Below, in pieces: positions 36,095 to 44,794 of a DNA stretch of 64,000 nucleotides. The stretch lies in NCBI GenBank assembly GCA_964228455.1, contig CAXQZM010000070.1, positions 1-64,000 of the forward strand. Reading direction: 5' to 3'. Under the pieces are notes generated by a model. The model did not search any database, was not told where the DNA came from, and saw nothing but the letters and a program-made list of their open reading frames with translations. The position numbers and the translations under genes are program-made. This DNA is from CAXQZM01 sp964228455. GTDB lineage: Bacteria; Pseudomonadota; Alphaproteobacteria; UBA7985. Numbering within the stretch: the first letter of the stretch is position 1; each line of letters starts with the position of its first letter.

Positions 36095-36928
36095 TTAAGC
36101 TGGAGTCTCTTTCAAAAAGCCCATCTGTTCTCCTAACTTAGCAAGGGTCACCATATTTCCAGACGCACCAGAAAGCGACCATCCGCCATCTGCTGGAATA
36201 ACGGTACCGCTAACATAGGCTCCTAAATCAGAAGCTAACATTAACGCAACCTTGCCGACATCATGCGGATGGCCCAGCCTCTTAATTGGAACGGAGTCTC
36301 TCGTGGACTCAAGCAGTTCGGGCGTTGGAGCCAGACGCTCCATACCCTCTGTGCCATCAATTGGGCCCGGTGAAATAGAATTGACTAAAATGCCCTTGGG
36401 ACCCCACTCCATCGCAAGGGTCTTAGTAACCATGTCAACACCAGCCTTGGCCGCGCATACATGGACTTGGGCCATCATAGGTAACCAAGCTTGTGGAGCT
36501 GAAATATTGATCACTCGACCGCCAGGTTGTTTCAGATGCGGATAACCAGCTCGCATTACATGAAAAGTCCCGAGTAAATCGATATCTATCACTGACTTAA
36601 AACCATTTGGAGAAAGGCCGTTTGCTAAAGCGGGGAAATTACCCGCTGCACCAGAAATCAGCACATCAATCTGGCCAAACTGATCATTACAAGCCTGAAA
36701 AACTGCTTTCACCCCATCATAGTTTCTAACATCCGTGCATGCTCCTGCTGCCAACCCCTTTTTGCGACTGTTGAGGCCTTCTATGGCCTTGTCTAACTTT
36801 TCCTGTTTGCGGCCAACAACAAAAACATTGCAACCCTGGTCCATAAAACATTCGGCTATTCCCAAGTTTATTCCGCTTGTGCCTCCCGAAATAAAAACAG
36901 TTTGACCGCTTAAATTAAGGTCTATCAT
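36095..36928 (-). CDS. Short-chain dehydrogenase/reductase
   Basis: A 277-residue classical SDR. The cofactor motif is FISGGTSGINLGIAE, followed by SGAAGNFPALANGLS (NNAG position, here SGAAG) and VHVCAAKAGVDMVTKTLA. The catalytic Tyr of YxxxK is replaced: the K is present (AAKAG) but the Tyr position reads Cys (VCAAK). PGPIDGTEGM follows. This segment resembles 2,4-dienoyl-CoA reductase-type SDRs, some of which use another layout. The ATG at 36928 has GGAGGA upstream and an ATGA overlap with selO. Confidence 0.8.
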   Translation of the reverse strand: MIDLNLSGQTVFISGGTSGINLGIAECFMDQGCNVFVVGRKQEKLDKAIEGLNSRKKGLAAGACTDVRNYDGVKAVFQACNDQFGQIDVLISGAAGNFPALANGLSPNGFKSVIDIDLLGTFHVMRAGYPHLKQPGGRVINISAPQAWLPMMAQVHVCAAKAGVDMVTKTLAMEWGPKGILVNSISPGPIDGTEGMERLAPTPELLESTRDSVPIKRLGHPHDVGKVALMLASDLGAYVSGTVIPADGGWSLSGASGNMVTLAKLGEQMGFLKETPA

Positions 36929-38316
36929 AATTGCTGCTCCTCCATATTTTTCACAGACGGTGCTTCCCATGCGCACCTTTTTTCATAAATCTCACGTAAC
37001 CGCCGTATCTTATCATTCAAGGGGTCCCAATTGTCCCTTGCGGCTATTTCTTGCCATAGATCTTCGACCTCAGTTAGAAGCATTGTTTCAGATTTATGTT
37101 CTACTGGATAGCCTGACCAGCCCTCCGATAGACTCCGCATTCTCTGAGAGAGATGTTCACGTTGATCGGTACTGAAATAATAAAATAGATCCTCAAACGG
37201 AAGCTGCTCCTCTCTCAGCTCACTCAACAAGGCTTCTGCTAACTTTGTATCTGTGGCGAAATCACCACTAGAGTGAAGGCGTGTTCGCCAAAAAAACTGT
37301 GATATTGAAGCCGCTTGAAGCAAATCTCCAAACTCTGACAAAATGGTTTGAAGAGGAACAGTATTGGTGTGCAAAATCGAAAGAGCCGAAGCCAACGCCG
37401 TTAAATTCCAAGACACCGCCCTAGGCTGGCGCCCGTAAGCATAAAGGCCATTATTGTCGAAATAAGCGGCAGTAAACTTGCCATCGTAGGTAGGTAACCA
37501 ACGCCACGGACCGTAGTCGAACGATTCCCCAGTAATATTGATATTATCTGTGTTTAGGACACCATGAACAAATCCTGCCATCATCCAGCCAGCGAGAGTT
37601 AATGCTTTACGCCGCACAATTTCACGAAGAAGTATCTGCACTGCTTCGATAATACCCAACCGTTGGTCATCAATTCGGTAGTAGTGCGTTAAAACGTAGC
37701 GCACCAGGTGCTCCATTAAGTCGGCTCTTTTCTCGAAAGCTAATCGCTGAAAAGTCCCGATCCGAATATGCGAATGTGACAAGCGAGTCAGCATAGCCGA
37801 TCTTGCCGGTGAAGGTTCGTCTCCACGATAAAGTTCAGTATCTAGATCCTCGACTATTGCAAATGTTCGAGAAGTGGGCACTCCCTGAGACTCCAGCATA
37901 GAAGTTGCTAGTAGTTCTCGCACAGCTCCTTTTAGCGTCAGTCGCCCATCACCTGAACGAGAATATGGCGTGATACCCGTGCCTTTTGTCCCAAAATCTA
38001 AAAGTCTTGAAGTGCCCCCGAGCTCAATACATTGGGCAAATAGAAATCCTCGGCCATCTCCTAGATTAGGATTATATACCTGAAATTGGTGGCCATGATA
38101 TCTTAGTGCTAAGGGTTTCTGCAAACTACCCGGGAGAGGCTCAAATCTGCCAAAATGATGTTCAATCTGTGCGGCGCTTAAACCCAATAATCCAACTGAA
38201 AAAGCAGCATCTTGATTAAAATATCGCACCCTGATGTTTTCGCACATAACTGGCTCAACAGGATCAAATAAACTTTTTCCTAAACTCAAATGATCAGTGC
38301 GGCCCTTGAAATTCAT
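36925..38316 (-). CDS. selO: Protein adenylyltransferase SelO (YdiU)
   Basis: A 463-residue pseudokinase-fold enzyme that AMPylates Ser/Thr/Tyr of target proteins in response to redox stress. Family blocks RYHGHQFQVYNPNLGDGRG, GTKGTGITPYSRSGDGRLTL and GFVHGVLNTDNINITGES are intact, including the Asp/Asn metal site. It ends without the Sec/Cys tail found in E. coli (478 residues), so it may not form the regulatory disulfide. It is co-translated with the following SDR. Confidence 0.93.
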   Translation of the reverse strand: MNFKGRTDHLSLGKSLFDPVEPVMCENIRVRYFNQDAAFSVGLLGLSAAQIEHHFGRFEPLPGSLQKPLALRYHGHQFQVYNPNLGDGRGFLFAQCIELGGTSRLLDFGTKGTGITPYSRSGDGRLTLKGAVRELLATSMLESQGVPTSRTFAIVEDLDTELYRGDEPSPARSAMLTRLSHSHIRIGTFQRLAFEKRADLMEHLVRYVLTHYYRIDDQRLGIIEAVQILLREIVRRKALTLAGWMMAGFVHGVLNTDNINITGESFDYGPWRWLPTYDGKFTAAYFDNNGLYAYGRQPRAVSWNLTALASALSILHTNTVPLQTILSEFGDLLQAASISQFFWRTRLHSSGDFATDTKLAEALLSELREEQLPFEDLFYYFSTDQREHLSQRMRSLSEGWSGYPVEHKSETMLLTEVEDLWQEIAARDNWDPLNDKIRRLREIYEKRCAWEAPSVKNMEEQQL

Positions 38317-38329
38317 CGGATCATACTAA

Positions 38330-38358
38330 AAATAAAAAAGCCCGCTAACTGCGGGCCT
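38330..38358 (-). terminator. Rho-independent terminator after rpmE
   Basis: On the minus strand GCCCGC-AGTTA-GCGGGC is followed by a T-rich run (TTTTTTATTTTT), 27 bases downstream of the rpmE stop and just before the selO start. Confidence 0.85.
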
Positions 38359-38384
38359 TTTATAACTGAGATGTAGCGATCTCA

Positions 38385-38612
38385 CTAAACCTTGAGTGAG
38401 TTGATCGCACCAAACCGATTCTTAAACTTACCAACCTGGCCGCCAGTGTCAGATAAACGCTGAACACCCGTCCATGCTGGGTGTGTCTTTGGGTCAATGT
38501 CTAAACGAAGGGTATCCCCCTCAGAGCCCCAAGTTGAGCGCGTTTTAAATTCGGTACCATCTGTCATAACGACGGTAATCTCGTGGTAGTCGGGATGAGT
38601 GTCAGCCTTCAT
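38385..38612 (-). CDS. rpmE: 50S ribosomal protein L31 (zinc-free type)
   Basis: A 75-residue ribosomal protein. MKADTHPDYHEITVVMTDGT and HPAWTG are diagnostic. No CxxC zinc motifs are present, the C-minus form that is usual in alphaproteobacteria. AAAGG precedes the ATG. It is expressed alone, ending at its own terminator. Confidence 0.93.
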   Translation of the reverse strand: MKADTHPDYHEITVVMTDGTEFKTRSTWGSEGDTLRLDIDPKTHPAWTGVQRLSDTGGQVGKFKNRFGAINSLKV

Positions 38613-38673
38613 GGCACAAACCTTTCAAATTCGAAGCCGGGGCTCTAGGGCGATTCAACAATCAAAGCAATAC

Positions 38674-39534
38674 CTAGCTTTGCGTTTCCCTCCATTGGTC
38701 CAACATGTGCCGAGCAATGGTATTGCGCCTAGGAAAACCATAAGCTGGATCATTTTTGAGCCGCAATAAATCTTTATGACTAAACCAATCTGCAGTCTCA
38801 AGCTCATCTGCATCAATTTGGATTTCCCAACTTGTAGCCACACAAGTAAATCCGACCATCAGAGAGCCTGATAAAGCCCACGGTTGGCTAGCTAAATAAG
38901 TAACTTCTGACACATTCAACCCGACCTCCTCAATTGTTTCTCTTCGGACTGTATCTTCCAATGCCTCCCCTGGCTCTACGTATCCTGCTAAAAGGGAGTG
39001 CAAGCCAGGCGGCATAAGCTTACTGTTTGCCAAGACTACCTTTTTTTTATCAGGGCTTAAAACAAGCATAATCACCGCTGGGTCTATCCTTGGATAGATG
39101 TCTGTCTTTGCTATCTCAGAACGCCGAGAACGCCCAAAATCTTGAAGTTCAGTTGGTGTTCCAGTCTTCGCGCAAAACCTGTTTTTAGCATGCCACCTGA
39201 GCATGTGCTGACCCTGGCAGAGGAGTGCCAGATGATCCTTAGGCACGCTATTCGGCAGCAACCAAAGGTCCGTTGGATCTCCTGGAAGCTCAACCAAATG
39301 ACTTAGATCTTGAGCAAAAATTGCAACACCATTCCAATTTCCCAGAAACACTTGCAGCCCATTCGGGTCTGGTTTTACCCAGACTAGCATTTCTTGGTCA
39401 ATCAATACACGTCCTTTAAAGTAACCTAGATATAGAGTTTCATCTAATGGCTCTCCGCGCTCTAAAAAACCGGCTGATAGAGGCATTAAGGGTGTAATAT
39501 TGTCCATCTTCAACCAATTAGTTTTGAGAGCCAT
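38674..39534 (-). CDS. nudC: NAD(H) pyrophosphatase NudC, zinc ribbon degenerate
   Basis: A 286-residue Nudix hydrolase cleaving NADH and removing NAD caps from RNA. The Nudix box GYVEPGEALEDTVRRETIEEVGL and the downstream NADH-specific SQPWALSGSLMVGF are clear. The four-Cys zinc ribbon of most homologues is lost: the region reads RFCAKTGTPTELQDFGRSRRS, with only the first Cys left. The frame begins with TTG at 39537; the adjacent ATG at 39534 is chosen. Confidence 0.88.
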   Translation of the reverse strand: MALKTNWLKMDNITPLMPLSAGFLERGEPLDETLYLGYFKGRVLIDQEMLVWVKPDPNGLQVFLGNWNGVAIFAQDLSHLVELPGDPTDLWLLPNSVPKDHLALLCQGQHMLRWHAKNRFCAKTGTPTELQDFGRSRRSEIAKTDIYPRIDPAVIMLVLSPDKKKVVLANSKLMPPGLHSLLAGYVEPGEALEDTVRRETIEEVGLNVSEVTYLASQPWALSGSLMVGFTCVATSWEIQIDADELETADWFSHKDLLRLKNDPAYGFPRRNTIARHMLDQWRETQS

Positions 39535-39660
39535 CAACGCAAGTCAATGCCCGAAAATACAAGGTACGGTCTCGTATAATCGCCAATAAAATAGGCACTA
39601 CCCATCCACTTCCGTATAAAAAATTTGAAACAGATTTAATTGCTAGATGCGGAAAATTAC

Positions 39661-39756
39661 GGAAAGCTGGCGAACGACCCGCGCTCCATCCCCTATGGCT
39701 GCTCCGTTCCCGGCCTGACCAGGTTCAGGGCAAAGCTCGTCCGCCGCCAACTTTCC
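39661..39756 (-). ncRNA. ffs: Signal recognition particle RNA (4.5S type)
   Basis: On the minus strand the conserved SRP hairpin is read as GGTCAGGCCGGGAACGGAGC, containing the symmetric/asymmetric loop motifs that bind Ffh. Outer ends GGAAAG-TTGGCG and CGCCAG-CTTTCC pair to close a single long hairpin of about 96 bases. It is the short bacterial form without an Alu domain, transcribed divergently from dnaX, the usual alphaproteobacterial location. Its protein partner ffh is at 57974. Confidence 0.93.
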
Positions 39757-39830
39757 TCGCTCCATTCTATTGGTTTTAGTTAGAATCTCAAGGGGTGTCT
39801 TTCCCAAATCAATCGACTAAGTATTTCTTC

Positions 39831-41519
39831 ATGGAATTGAGCTTAACTGGTGGATCAGACCAAAACACAAGCTATCGAGTTTTAGCGCGAAAATACCGAC
39901 CGCGTGATTTCTCAACATTATATGGACAGGAGCCATTGGTAAAGACGCTAACCAATGCAATATCGTCTGGACGGCTTGCCCATGCCTTCATGTTGACAGG
40001 CGTAAGGGGCGTAGGGAAAACAACAACAGCAAGAATATTAGCAAGAGCGCTTAATTGCTCTGCGCCAGATGTAACAAAACCAACGCCGGTGCCTTGCGGC
40101 AAGTGTGAAAACTGCTTGGCAATCCTAAAAGACCATCACCCCGACGTTCTTGAAATGGATGCAGCAAGCCATACTGGTGTTGATGACATTCGAGAACTTC
40201 AAAAATCTGTAGCTTACCGACCTAGTTTGGGCAGATTTAAAATATTTATCATTGATGAAGTTCACATGCTGTCCACTAATGCGTTCAACGCCTTATTGAA
40301 AACATTAGAAGAGCCACCTGAGCAAGTGATCTTTATCTTTGCTACCACGGAGATTAAAAAAGTTCCGGTAACAGTTTTATCTCGCTGCCAGCGCTTTGAC
40401 TTGCGACGCATCGATATTGACGTTCTAACAAAACTATTCAGTCACGTAATTGGTGAGGAGAATCTTGAGGCCGAAGCTGAAGCGCTATCGATAATCGCAC
40501 GCGCTGCAGATGGCTCCGCGCGCGATGGCCTATCAATCTTGGACCAAGCCATATCTCTGTCAGGGTCGCCCTTAACCGCGAAGGCTGTACAGGAGATGCT
40601 AGGACTGGCAGATCGGGCTCAAATTCTTGACCTATGTGAGCTTATCATGAGTGGTGACGTTCCCAAAACCTTGTTGTTATTTGATAAGCTCTACCAGTCA
40701 GGCGCCTCACCTTTAAGCATTTTGACTGATCTTGCTGACTTTGTACATTGGATGACCAGGCTAAAGGTTGGCTCAGGTGCCGATGATCCAGGTTTAAGTG
40801 AAACGGCACGAAACAAAGGTCAGGAAATGGCTGACGCGTTGTCAATTGCCAACCTCGCTAGAAGTTGGCAGATCCTAAGTAAATCAATAATCGACGTTAA
40901 AGCTGCAGACCATCCAAAAGAGGCAGCAGATATGGCGCTTATACGATTGGTATACGCCGGCACCCTCCCTACTCCTGACCAAATTTCAAAAAAGCTCTTG
41001 GGGGCGCCCCTTAAACGCCAGCATGCCAGCGATAAAGCATCACAAAAATCACCAAGTGATCCGGATATAAAGAAACCTCCTTTTGATCCTCTTCCAGGCA
41101 GCTCTGGCGCTGATCCAAACGTCCGCGCAATTCATGAGCTTAATCCGGACAAACAAAGACGAATTGAGAGTCTAGAGGATATAATTGAAGCTTTGCTAAT
41201 AGAACGCGAGCCTCTTTTAGCAGCTGATCTTCGAGCTTACGCCAGAGTCATTTCCATAATAGATGGTAACCTGATTCTTTCCAGAAACAGCAGAATCACT
41301 CGAGAACATCTCAACAAACTCTCGGCTCATTTACTGAAGTGGACAGGTTTTACTTGGCTTGTAACTCTAGCGGATGGTGATGGGGGCCCGACATTGGCGG
41401 AAGCCCAGCATGCAGCAACCAAATCAAAAAAAGATGCAGCCGAAAATCACCCACTAGTCCAAGCAGCTCTGGAAGCCTTTCCAGATGCAAAAATGAGTGA
41501 AGTAGTCGTTATAGATTGA
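39831..41519 (+). CDS. dnaX: DNA polymerase III subunit tau/gamma
   Basis: A 562-residue clamp-loader ATPase. YRVLARKYRPRDFSTLYGQE opens the family domain. Walker A is GVRGVGKTTTARILA, the four zinc Cys lie around NCSAPDV...CGKCENC, Walker B is FIIDEVHML, and the sensor 1 ATTEIKKVP and arginine finger (LSRCQRF) are present. The linker after domain III (about 385 on) contains an in-frame slippery site. The GTG at 39795 is an alternative start. ybaB-recR, usually downstream, sits at 52247-53173. Confidence 0.95.
   Translation: MELSLTGGSDQNTSYRVLARKYRPRDFSTLYGQEPLVKTLTNAISSGRLAHAFMLTGVRGVGKTTTARILARALNCSAPDVTKPTPVPCGKCENCLAILKDHHPDVLEMDAASHTGVDDIRELQKSVAYRPSLGRFKIFIIDEVHMLSTNAFNALLKTLEEPPEQVIFIFATTEIKKVPVTVLSRCQRFDLRRIDIDVLTKLFSHVIGEENLEAEAEALSIIARAADGSARDGLSILDQAISLSGSPLTAKAVQEMLGLADRAQILDLCELIMSGDVPKTLLLFDKLYQSGASPLSILTDLADFVHWMTRLKVGSGADDPGLSETARNKGQEMADALSIANLARSWQILSKSIIDVKAADHPKEAADMALIRLVYAGTLPTPDQISKKLLGAPLKRQHASDKASQKSPSDPDIKKPPFDPLPGSSGADPNVRAIHELNPDKQRRIESLEDIIEALLIEREPLLAADLRAYARVISIIDGNLILSRNSRITREHLNKLSAHLLKWTGFTWLVTLADGDGGPTLAEAQHAATKSKKDAAENHPLVQAALEAFPDAKMSEVVVID
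40988..41014 (+). promoter_or_regulatory. Programmed -1 frameshift signal in dnaX (gamma production)
   Basis: In frame, TCA-AAA-AAG contains the heptamer A-AAA-AAG (40988-40994), identical to the E. coli dnaX slip site. Five bases later GGGG-GCG-CCCC (41000-41010) forms a GC hairpin. After a -1 slip the ribosome reads A-L-G-G-A-P and stops at TAA (41012-41014), giving a product of about 394 residues ending just after domain III, i.e. a gamma-like subunit. Transcriptional slippage on the A run is an alternative route. Confidence 0.75.
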
Positions 41520-41520
41520 A

Positions 41521-42504
41521 TCAACGCCCGTCACCCCATCGGTCGTGCAGCCAAAACCAGTCAGCAGGACGCTCACGGATCCAACGTTCAAGCAAGCTGT
41601 TATAGCGACTGAGAACGGCCTCTAAATCCTTATCATCACCCGGCATGAACAAATTTGGGTGAATGGTTAGATGAAAGTGCCCGTCATTTGCTTTCCGACG
41701 TAAATCTAGAGGTAAAATATGCGCTCCAAGACGCGCGCCAAGCTTCAATGGGATAATTGTGCTGCGCGCTGGGCGCCCAAAAAATGGCGCGTAAGTATTG
41801 CTTGCCCTTTGATCCAAAGCAACAATCAAAGCATGGCCTGAAAGCATGTCTCGACGCACATAGCCAACCGACATCCGAGCGGAACGCGGATAGAACCGAG
41901 AACCATTTCGTGTTCGACGATGAAGTTGTCTCCGCTGAATTGAAGGAATAGCTAGTGGAGAATATAAAGCGCACAGGCTATTCCGCGTAACCTTCTCACC
42001 TAAGTCGAGCATAATCTCCCAATTAGCTTGATGTGCATGAACCAATATAATTGGCCTACCTTCAGAAATAGCTAGATCTACGTTTTCTTGCCCTTCAATT
42101 GTTACCCGATCGAGCAAACACTCACTAAAGCGGTGATCATCTAAAAGCTCAAACGCAGTCTTCCCAAATTGACGAGCAACTTGTCTTCGAGTATTTCTTA
42201 AGTCCGAAATTGAAGCCGCAGGGAAAGCGAGTCTTAACCGCCCCTCGACCGAGCGTCGTATAATAGGAATAATTGTAAACAATAGCTGCGCTAAAGCAGA
42301 AAATAAGCTATAGCCAGTGGAACGCGGAATTACCCTTGCAATCAATGCCAAAGTTGAAAAAGCTTGAGCGCCTATTTGGTCGCGTCTTGAACCCTTACCA
42401 CGCGCTTTTTCAAGGTTTGATTCATGAATGAGGCCAGATGTGACCCGCTGCTCAAGCTCATTCGCAATGTCCGCATCTGTTAATCTACGCCTACCGTTAT
42501 TCAT
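41521..42504 (-). CDS. LpxL/HtrB-family lipid A acyltransferase
   Basis: A 327-residue inner-membrane acyltransferase. The catalytic HX4E motif is in LVHAHQANWEIM (about residue 160), followed by the family QRASNTYAPFFGRPAR segment and ending RPADWFWLHDRWGDGR, close to the LpxL C-terminus (WxWxHxRWK). It would add a secondary acyl chain to Kdo-lipid A. The ATG at 42504 has GAGAAG upstream and overlaps the ThiF-family gene by 8 bases; the open frame continues to 42546. Confidence 0.85.
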   Translation of the reverse strand: MNNGRRRLTDADIANELEQRVTSGLIHESNLEKARGKGSRRDQIGAQAFSTLALIARVIPRSTGYSLFSALAQLLFTIIPIIRRSVEGRLRLAFPAASISDLRNTRRQVARQFGKTAFELLDDHRFSECLLDRVTIEGQENVDLAISEGRPIILVHAHQANWEIMLDLGEKVTRNSLCALYSPLAIPSIQRRQLHRRTRNGSRFYPRSARMSVGYVRRDMLSGHALIVALDQRASNTYAPFFGRPARSTIIPLKLGARLGAHILPLDLRRKANDGHFHLTIHPNLFMPGDDKDLEAVLSRYNSLLERWIRERPADWFWLHDRWGDGR

Positions 42505-43213
42505 TAAACTTCTCAATAAAAGTTTGCCGCCAATCTCTAGCATCAATTAGCATCAGATGGTCCCTCAAATAGCTTACTTTGCCCGTTACTAACTTCAGCG
42601 CTTCAGCGGCCATTATCTGAGCCACCAAATTTGCTAGTTGGCCCAGGACACCTTGTGCAGCGCAAGTCACTCTCGCGGACGGTGCCTCAGGAAATATAGA
42701 TGTAAAGCCTGGGCTCCCCGCTGAAAATACCGTGACCTGCGCGTCCATGCCTATTACAGAACCAAAGATAAGAGTTGTGCGTGATTGACGCAGTTTATCG
42801 ATTTGAACTCGTGTTTCGTAGGTGTCGGTGCAATCAAGCCAAAGAGTGGCGTTGCTTCCTTCAAAATAATTTAAGTTGGTCTGGATACGGGTTTTTTTAT
42901 TTCGGGAGTTGCACAAATCTTTAAGCGCCAAAACTTTTGGTGTGCCTATTTGATCTTCCATGTATGGTTGCCGGTGTAGGTTTGATAATTCTACCACATC
43001 TGGATCATAAAGCTCCAACTGCCCGATTCCTGACTGGGCCAATGTCAGTGCTGCATTAGCTCCCAAACCACCACATCCGATGATGGCAACTTTTGCTTGA
43101 GCAATATCCAACTGACCAGTTGCACCTATCTCTGGCATCACCAACTGCCGAGCGTAACGCTCAATCTCTTCATCGCTGAATTGGTCAATAATATCAGACA
43201 CCTGTTGATCCAA
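42497..43213 (-). CDS. moeB: ThiF/MoeB/HesA-family E1-like adenylyltransferase
   Basis: A 238-residue E1-like enzyme adenylating the C-terminal Gly-Gly of a sulfur carrier (MoaD or ThiS). RYARQLVMPEIGATGQ, the ATP loop GCGGLGANAA, the Arg finger in NLHRQPYMED and the conserved ARVTCAAQGVLG are present. The paired CxxC zinc ligands of E. coli MoeB are absent. The start is TTG with AGGCGG upstream, overlapping dut. MoeB and ThiF cannot be separated by sequence alone. Confidence 0.85.
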   Translation of the reverse strand: MDQQVSDIIDQFSDEEIERYARQLVMPEIGATGQLDIAQAKVAIIGCGGLGANAALTLAQSGIGQLELYDPDVVELSNLHRQPYMEDQIGTPKVLALKDLCNSRNKKTRIQTNLNYFEGSNATLWLDCTDTYETRVQIDKLRQSRTTLIFGSVIGMDAQVTVFSAGSPGFTSIFPEAPSARVTCAAQGVLGQLANLVAQIMAAEALKLVTGKVSYLRDHLMLIDARDWRQTFIEKFNE

Positions 43214-43631
43214 AACCGCCTACATTTCGACCTGTATTGCCCAACTCATCAACCACAGAAAACTCGACACGCGTAACCTCGCTGATAACGAGCTGAGCTA
43301 TGCGAGCGCCTCTTTCAAACGATACGATTTCCTGGCCTAAATTAATCAGCGGAACTTTAATTTCACCTCTATAATCTGCATCAATGGTACCTGGCGCGTT
43401 TATGACAGTTAAACCATGTTTGATCGCCAATCCGGACCGTGGACGTATTTGGCCCTCAAACCCCTCTGGGATCGCTATCGCAAATCCAGTTGAAACTAGC
43501 TTTCTATCTCCGGGCGCCAATTCAATATCTTCTGCAGAGCAAATATCTAACCCAGCACTCCCTGCCGTAGCATAAGTAGGAATATCCAGCCCAACTCCAT
43601 TCGTCAGCCAACTGATTAAAATTTTGCTCAT
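43194..43631 (-). CDS. dut: dUTP diphosphatase
   Basis: A 145-residue trimeric dUTPase. Five motifs are visible: AGSAGLDICSAED (1), RPRSGLAIKHG (2), NAPGTIDADYRGEIKVPL (3), RGARIAQLVI (4) and GRNVGGFGSTG (5). It hydrolyses dUTP to dUMP, preventing uracil misincorporation. It follows coaBC with an ATGA overlap, the standard coaBC-dut pairing, and its end overlaps the MoeB-like gene by 20 bases. Confidence 0.96.
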   Translation of the reverse strand: MSKILISWLTNGVGLDIPTYATAGSAGLDICSAEDIELAPGDRKLVSTGFAIAIPEGFEGQIRPRSGLAIKHGLTVINAPGTIDADYRGEIKVPLINLGQEIVSFERGARIAQLVISEVTRVEFSVVDELGNTGRNVGGFGSTGV

Positions 43632-44794
43632 GATAGTTTCTTTATTATTTTTTCTACCAATTTAGATGCGACTTCTTCCTTTGATTGGATAGGCCATTGC
43701 TCAGGCTCCTCATCACCTAAAAACAATATTTGATTATCTCCTCCTCCAAATATTTGCGGCATCGCACCTACATCATTAGCCAAAAGCCAATTACATCCCT
43801 TGCGCACTCGTTTTTTCCAGGCATTTTCTGCTAAATTTTCAGTCTCTGCTGCGAAACCTATAGTTAAGGTTTTATCTGCTACCTCAGAGCAAAGGGTGGC
43901 TAATATGTCGGCTGTCGGCTTTAGGGTTAAGGCAAGATCGTGCCCTAATTTCTTTATCTTATTTGTTGCGAACTCGGTGGGAGTATAATCAGCCACAGCC
44001 GCTGCACATACCAATATATCAGCAGGTAATGCAGATTGTGCCGCCTTCAGCATAGAGGCGCCGCTTAACACGTCGACTTGATAGGTGCCGCGAGGGGGCA
44101 TCAAATTCGTAGGCCCGGAAATTAGCGTTACTTCCGCACCTGCGCGAGAAAGAGCATCCGCAATTTCCCACCCTTGCTTCCCGCTAGAGTGATTTGACAA
44201 ATAACGGACTGGATCAATCGCTTCGATTGTAGGTCCAGTAGTTACAATAGCGCTTTTACCACGTAATGGGAGATCACCTAACACCGCTTGCACCAGCTCG
44301 GAAATATCCGGCATTCGTCCTGGTCCGAACTCCCCACACGCCATTTCTCCGTGATCAGGCTCAATAAATGTATGTCCATCATCATGAAGCCTTTTTATAT
44401 TTCTTTGGGTCGCAGCATTTTGCCACATTCGATGGTTCATGGCCGGGGAAAAAATGGCAAATTTATCTGAAGCTAGCAGCACTGAGCTAGCCAGATCATC
44501 TGCTCGCCCATGGGCAATTTTAGCAAGAAAATCTGCACTGGCCGGCGCAACCAAAATACGATCAGCTTCCCGACTAAGCTTTATATGCCCCATCTCTCTT
44601 TCGTCTTTTAAATTCCATAAATCTTCGTAGACTGGATTCTCGCTAACTGCAGCCAGAGCTAGGGGGGTGACAAAATTTTTAGCTGCTTTTGTAAGCAAAC
44701 ACGTTACGTGCACGCCCTTTTCGCGAAGTCGACGAACCAGGTCGGGTGTTTTATAGGCGGCGATTCCACCTGTGACGATAAGCAGCAAATGCAT
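43628..44794 (-). CDS. coaBC: Bifunctional phosphopantothenoylcysteine decarboxylase/synthetase
   Basis: A 388-residue flavoprotein of coenzyme A synthesis. The CoaC half (1-180) has GGIAAYKTPDLVRRL, the PAMNHRMW loop and the ACGEFGPGRMP reductive Cys. The CoaB half (190-388) has GPTIEAIDPVRYLSNHSSGK and ends with the nucleotide-binding KSKEEVA-like tail. AAGGAG lies seven bases before the ATG. It heads the coupled run coaBC-dut-moeB-acyltransferase. Confidence 0.95.
   Translation of the reverse strand: MHLLLIVTGGIAAYKTPDLVRRLREKGVHVTCLLTKAAKNFVTPLALAAVSENPVYEDLWNLKDEREMGHIKLSREADRILVAPASADFLAKIAHGRADDLASSVLLASDKFAIFSPAMNHRMWQNAATQRNIKRLHDDGHTFIEPDHGEMACGEFGPGRMPDISELVQAVLGDLPLRGKSAIVTTGPTIEAIDPVRYLSNHSSGKQGWEIADALSRAGAEVTLISGPTNLMPPRGTYQVDVLSGASMLKAAQSALPADILVCAAAVADYTPTEFATNKIKKLGHDLALTLKPTADILATLCSEVADKTLTIGFAAETENLAENAWKKRVRKGCNWLLANDVGAMPQIFGGGDNQILFLGDEEPEQWPIQSKEEVASKLVEKIIKKLS

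Noticed and set aside
36925..38316. Selenocysteine in SelO
   Set aside because: No in-frame TGA within the gene or conserved downstream extension; the protein simply ends earlier than in E. coli.
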